DNA of 8,435 bases, taken from the NCBI GenBank assembly GCA_900552955.1, contig USBO01000072.1:1-8435 (forward strand), given 5' to 3'. Below, in pieces: positions 6,339 to 8,435 of the stretch. Every line of letters begins with the position of its first letter. Positions within the stretch are counted from its first letter, which is position 1. A program made the position numbers and the translations under genes. The notes beneath the pieces are model-generated. The model was not told the DNA's origin, did not search any database, and saw nothing but the letters and a program-made list of their open reading frames with translations. This stretch comes from an uncultured Alistipes sp. (GTDB taxonomy: Bacteria > Bacteroidota > Bacteroidia > Bacteroidales > Rikenellaceae).

Positions 6339-7586
6339 ATGGTAAGAATCAAACCCTTTCGGGGCATCCGCCCGCCGAAGGAACATGCCGCCGAGGTCGC
6401 GTCGCGTCCTTACGACGTGCTCAACTCGGCCGAAGCGAAGGCCGAGGCCGGCGAACGTTCGCTGCTGCACATCATCAAGCCCGAGATCGATTTCGATCCG
6501 ATCGCCGATGAACATGCCGAGGAGGTCTACGACCGTGCGGTCGAGAATTTCCGTCTGTGGCGCGAACGGGGCTGGCTTCAGCAGGACGAGGAGGAGTGCT
6601 ATTACGTCTATGCGCAGACGATGGAGGGCCGCACGCAGTACGGACTGGCGATGTGCTGCCATTTCGCCGACTATCTGAGCGGCGCGATCAAGAAGCATGA
6701 GCTGACGCGCCCCGACAAGGAGGAGGATCGCATGAAGCATGTGCGCCGGCAGCAGGCCAACATCGAACCGGTCTTCTTCGCCTATCCCGACAACGCCGAA
6801 ATCGATGCGCTGGTCGAGGGCGTGGTGAAGGGTGCGGCGCCCGACTACGACTTTACGGCCGAGGACGGTTTCGGCCATCGGCTGTGGGTGATCCGCGACC
6901 GGAAGGTGAACGACCGCATCACCGAGATATTCAGGGATATACCGGCGCTGTACGTCGCCGACGGCCATCACCGCACGGCGGCCGCTGCGCGCGTGGGCGA
7001 AGAGTGCATGCGCCGCAATCCGAACCACACGGGCGACGAGGAGTATTGCTTCTTCCTGGCCGTGACCTTTCCGGCCAGCCAGTTGCGCATCATCGACTAC
7101 AACCGCGTGGTGAAGGATCTCAACGGTATGACGCCCGAGGCGTTCGTCGAGGCGCTGGGGCAGGATTTCGAGGTGGAGAGGATGGGCGCCGACGTCTATC
7201 GTCCCGCCCGACTGCACAACTTCGCTATGTATCTCGACGGAGCGTGGTACAGCCTTACGGCTAAGGAGGGCACCTACGACGATCAGGATCCGATCGGTGT
7301 GCTCGACGTGACCGTGCTGTCGGACCGCGTGCTGAACAGGCTGCTGGGCATCGAGGATCTGCGCACTTCGAAACGAATCGATTTCGTGGGAGGCATCCGT
7401 GGCCTGGACGAGTTGCAGCGGCGTGTGGAGAGCGGCGAGATGAAGGTCGCCTTCGCCCTCTACCCCGTCTCGATGAAGCAGTTGATCGACATCGCCGACA
7501 CGGGCAACATCATGCCGCCCAAGACGACGTGGTTCGAACCCAAACTGCGTTCGGGGGTGGTGATCCACTCGTTCGGGGAGCGATAG
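6339..7586 (+). CDS. DUF1015 family protein of the serine-biosynthesis operon
   Basis: This 415-residue cytoplasmic protein resembles the DUF1015 (COG4198) family, often found beside serA and serC; its function is not established to my knowledge. Family-like features include the start VRIKPFRGIRPP (2-13), SRPYDVLNSAEA (22-33), AIKKHELTRPDKEEDRMKH (116-134), the glycine/histidine motif YVADGHHRTAAAARV (205-219) and the C-terminal MPPKTTWFEPKLRSG (392-406). DGHHR resembles the phosphate/nucleotide-binding motif of ParB/sulfiredoxin-fold free serine kinases (SerK, SbnI). With the phosphoserine operon context, this suggests an enzyme acting on serine or phosphoserine; that step is inference. No signal peptide or transmembrane segment is visible. 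The ATG at 6339 is chosen because the family start follows at once. The upstream hairpin may tune its expression relative to serA, and a strong terminator ends the unit. Confidence 0.9.
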   Translation: MVRIKPFRGIRPPKEHAAEVASRPYDVLNSAEAKAEAGERSLLHIIKPEIDFDPIADEHAEEVYDRAVENFRLWRERGWLQQDEEECYYVYAQTMEGRTQYGLAMCCHFADYLSGAIKKHELTRPDKEEDRMKHVRRQQANIEPVFFAYPDNAEIDALVEGVVKGAAPDYDFTAEDGFGHRLWVIRDRKVNDRITEIFRDIPALYVADGHHRTAAAARVGEECMRRNPNHTGDEEYCFFLAVTFPASQLRIIDYNRVVKDLNGMTPEAFVEALGQDFEVERMGADVYRPARLHNFAMYLDGAWYSLTAKEGTYDDQDPIGVLDVTVLSDRVLNRLLGIEDLRTSKRIDFVGGIRGLDELQRRVESGEMKVAFALYPVSMKQLIDIADTGNIMPPKTTWFEPKLRSGVVIHSFGER

Positions 7587-7591
7587 AGGTT

Positions 7592-7611
7592 CGTCGGGCT
7601 GCGGCCCGGCG
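7592..7611 (+). other. short hairpin with C(UGCG)G loop after the DUF1015 stop
   Basis: CGGGC (7595-7599) pairs with GCCCG (7604-7608) around TGCG, and three more pairs (one a T-G wobble) extend the stem to 7592-7611. The loop and closing pair match those of the hairpin at 6281-6320. There is no T-tract directly after it, so it is not a terminator by itself; it may stabilise the mRNA end together with the terminator at 7621-7657. Confidence 0.5.
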
Positions 7612-7620
7612 GCAGACGGA

Positions 7621-7657
7621 ACACGGACATCCGGCAAATCGGGTGTCCGTGTTTTTT
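7621..7657 (+). terminator. intrinsic terminator of the serC-serA-DUF1015 unit
   Basis: ACACGGACATCCG (7621-7633) pairs with CGGGTGTCCGTGT (7640-7652) over 13 pairs with one T-G wobble, around the six-base loop GCAAAT. A run of six T follows (7652-7657). It begins 34 bases after the DUF1015 stop. On the minus strand the same hairpin is followed by TTCCGTC, which is not T-rich, so it should work mainly for rightward transcription, although it also lies just beyond the end of the convergent gene. Confidence 0.9.
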
Positions 7658-7668
7658 ATGTGCCGTCG

Positions 7669-8435
7669 CTATGGATGTTGCATGATGCTGTCGTAGTCGA
7701 TCTTGTCTTCGCGCAGCAGGCGGGGGCGCGAAGTGTCGAACCGTTCGTTGATGACGCTGCGTGTCGGATCGAGCCACTTGCAGCCGATGCCTGCCAGATC
7801 GAGCAGCAGATGCGGCAGGTCGTCGGTCATGTACGGACGATCGACCGAGCGGGCGACGGCCGCTGCGATATCGGGATGATTCTCCCGATAACGATCCGAC
7901 ATCCATATCATGAACGGTATTTCATATTGATGGCGGCAGCAATCGGCTGTGAGCGTCGGATCGTGTATGCGGCCGTTGCGGTGTGCATAGTCGAACACCT
8001 CCTCGCCGTGGTCGGAGAGATAGATGACGATGGCGTCGCGCTGGCGGAAACGGTCGAAAATTTCGCCGACGACGCGATCGTTGTAGCGGGTGGCGTTGTC
8101 GTAGTCGGCGATGATCCGACGCTCGGGCCGATTGCGTGACAACCCTTCCCGGGAGTATTCGGGGATGCTGTCGGCCGTGAAATAGCGGTCTTGTGCCGGA
8201 AACCGTTCGCAGTAGGCGATGTGTTGGCCCATCAGGTGGAAAACCGTAAGACGAAACGGATTGCGGAAGAGCGTATCCTGCCGGGCGAAATCGGCGATCA
8301 GCTCGTTGTCGAACCGGTGTGTGTCGGAGTTGCAATGCGTGAAGAGCAACGGGGCGAGCCGGGGGTGGTAGAGGACGTTGCCGATCTCCTGATCCCATAC
8401 GTCGTCGGTTGCGCGTGCGAAGGTCGTCTGATTGT
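7669..8435 (-). CDS. phosphoethanolamine transferase, sulfatase fold, C-terminal part (partial)
   Basis: The reading frame is open to the right window edge, so the N-terminus (expected membrane helices and the nucleophile threonine) is outside; 254 residues are visible. Members move phosphoethanolamine from phosphatidylethanolamine to lipid A or core sugars at the periplasmic face of the inner membrane. Fragment residues include FHLMGQH (65-71), YDNATRYNDRVVGEIFDRF (111-129), IYLSDHGEEVFD (137-148) with the metal-binding pair D141/H142, HQYEIPFMIWMS (168-179) and PYMTDDLPHLLLDLAGI (200-216). These match the soluble domain of the EptA/CptA type; HQYEIPF and TDDL-x5-LDLAGI look most like the CptA branch. 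A TTG at 8349 could be read as a start, but homology-like sequence continues upstream of it, so it is internal. It converges on the DUF1015 gene and looks functionally separate. A related sulfatase-fold transferase with another donor is possible. Confidence 0.85.
   Translation of the reverse strand, partial: NQTTFARATDDVWDQEIGNVLYHPRLAPLLFTHCNSDTHRFDNELIADFARQDTLFRNPFRLTVFHLMGQHIAYCERFPAQDRYFTADSIPEYSREGLSRNRPERRIIADYDNATRYNDRVVGEIFDRFRQRDAIVIYLSDHGEEVFDYAHRNGRIHDPTLTADCCRHQYEIPFMIWMSDRYRENHPDIAAAVARSVDRPYMTDDLPHLLLDLAGIGCKWLDPTRSVINERFDTSRPRLLREDKIDYDSIMQHP

Noticed and set aside
6258..7637. A 459-codon open frame on the minus strand opposite the DUF1015 gene
   Set aside because: It mirrors the DUF1015 coding strand, shows low-complexity His/Arg/Leu-rich protein with no recognisable family, and arises from third-position GC bias.
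8347..8349. TTG as the start codon of the phosphoethanolamine transferase
   Set aside because: The frame stays open to the window edge and the protein lacks its expected N-terminal half, so the codon is internal leucine.

Overview
The window looks like chromosomal DNA of a GC-rich member of the Bacteroidales, most like Alistipes/Rikenellaceae. The reasons are: the serC-serA-DUF1015 gene order; a short serine-pathway dehydrogenase without an ACT domain; a DUF3109 protein; a promoter with the Bacteroidetes TTG-N19-TAnnTTTG form; start codons without Shine-Dalgarno sequences; and high-GC coding DNA with lower-GC gaps. The genus is an inference from gene content and protein resemblance. No database search was possible.

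Left block, minus strand, about 4013 down to 1. This is a tight, probably single operon in the order yicC, gmk, nadD (with an added C-terminal TPR-like segment), ddl, a DUF3109 cysteine-rich protein, and the start of an exported coiled-coil protein cut by the window edge. Gaps are 30, 12, 8, -4 and 19 bases. The set joins RNA turnover (YicC), GMP to GDP conversion (Gmk), NAD synthesis (NadD) and peptidoglycan precursor synthesis (Ddl), so it looks like a housekeeping growth operon.

Central gap, 4014-4189. This 176-base, AT-richer divergent region holds a well-formed rightward promoter for serC, a weaker leftward promoter candidate for yicC, and an inverted repeat next to the serC -33 element.

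Right block, plus strand, 4190-7586. serC, serA and a DUF1015 gene form a serine-biosynthesis unit. SerA oxidises 3-phosphoglycerate and SerC transaminates the product to phosphoserine. The phosphatase step (SerB) is not encoded here; instead the third gene is the uncharacterised DUF1015 protein carrying a DGHHR motif. A strong hairpin with a T-rich tail lies between serA and DUF1015, and a textbook terminator follows DUF1015.

Right edge, minus strand, 8435-7669. The C-terminal part of a sulfatase-fold phosphoethanolamine transferase converges on the DUF1015 gene and runs off the window.

There is no gene-free stretch over 300 bases, and I saw no tRNA, rRNA, CRISPR array, insertion sequence or prophage signal. 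The points most worth a second look are the DUF1015 protein in a phosphoserine operon, the NadD-TPR fusion, the lysine in place of the usual catalytic histidine in SerA, and the hairpins with C(UGCG)G loops around the DUF1015 gene.
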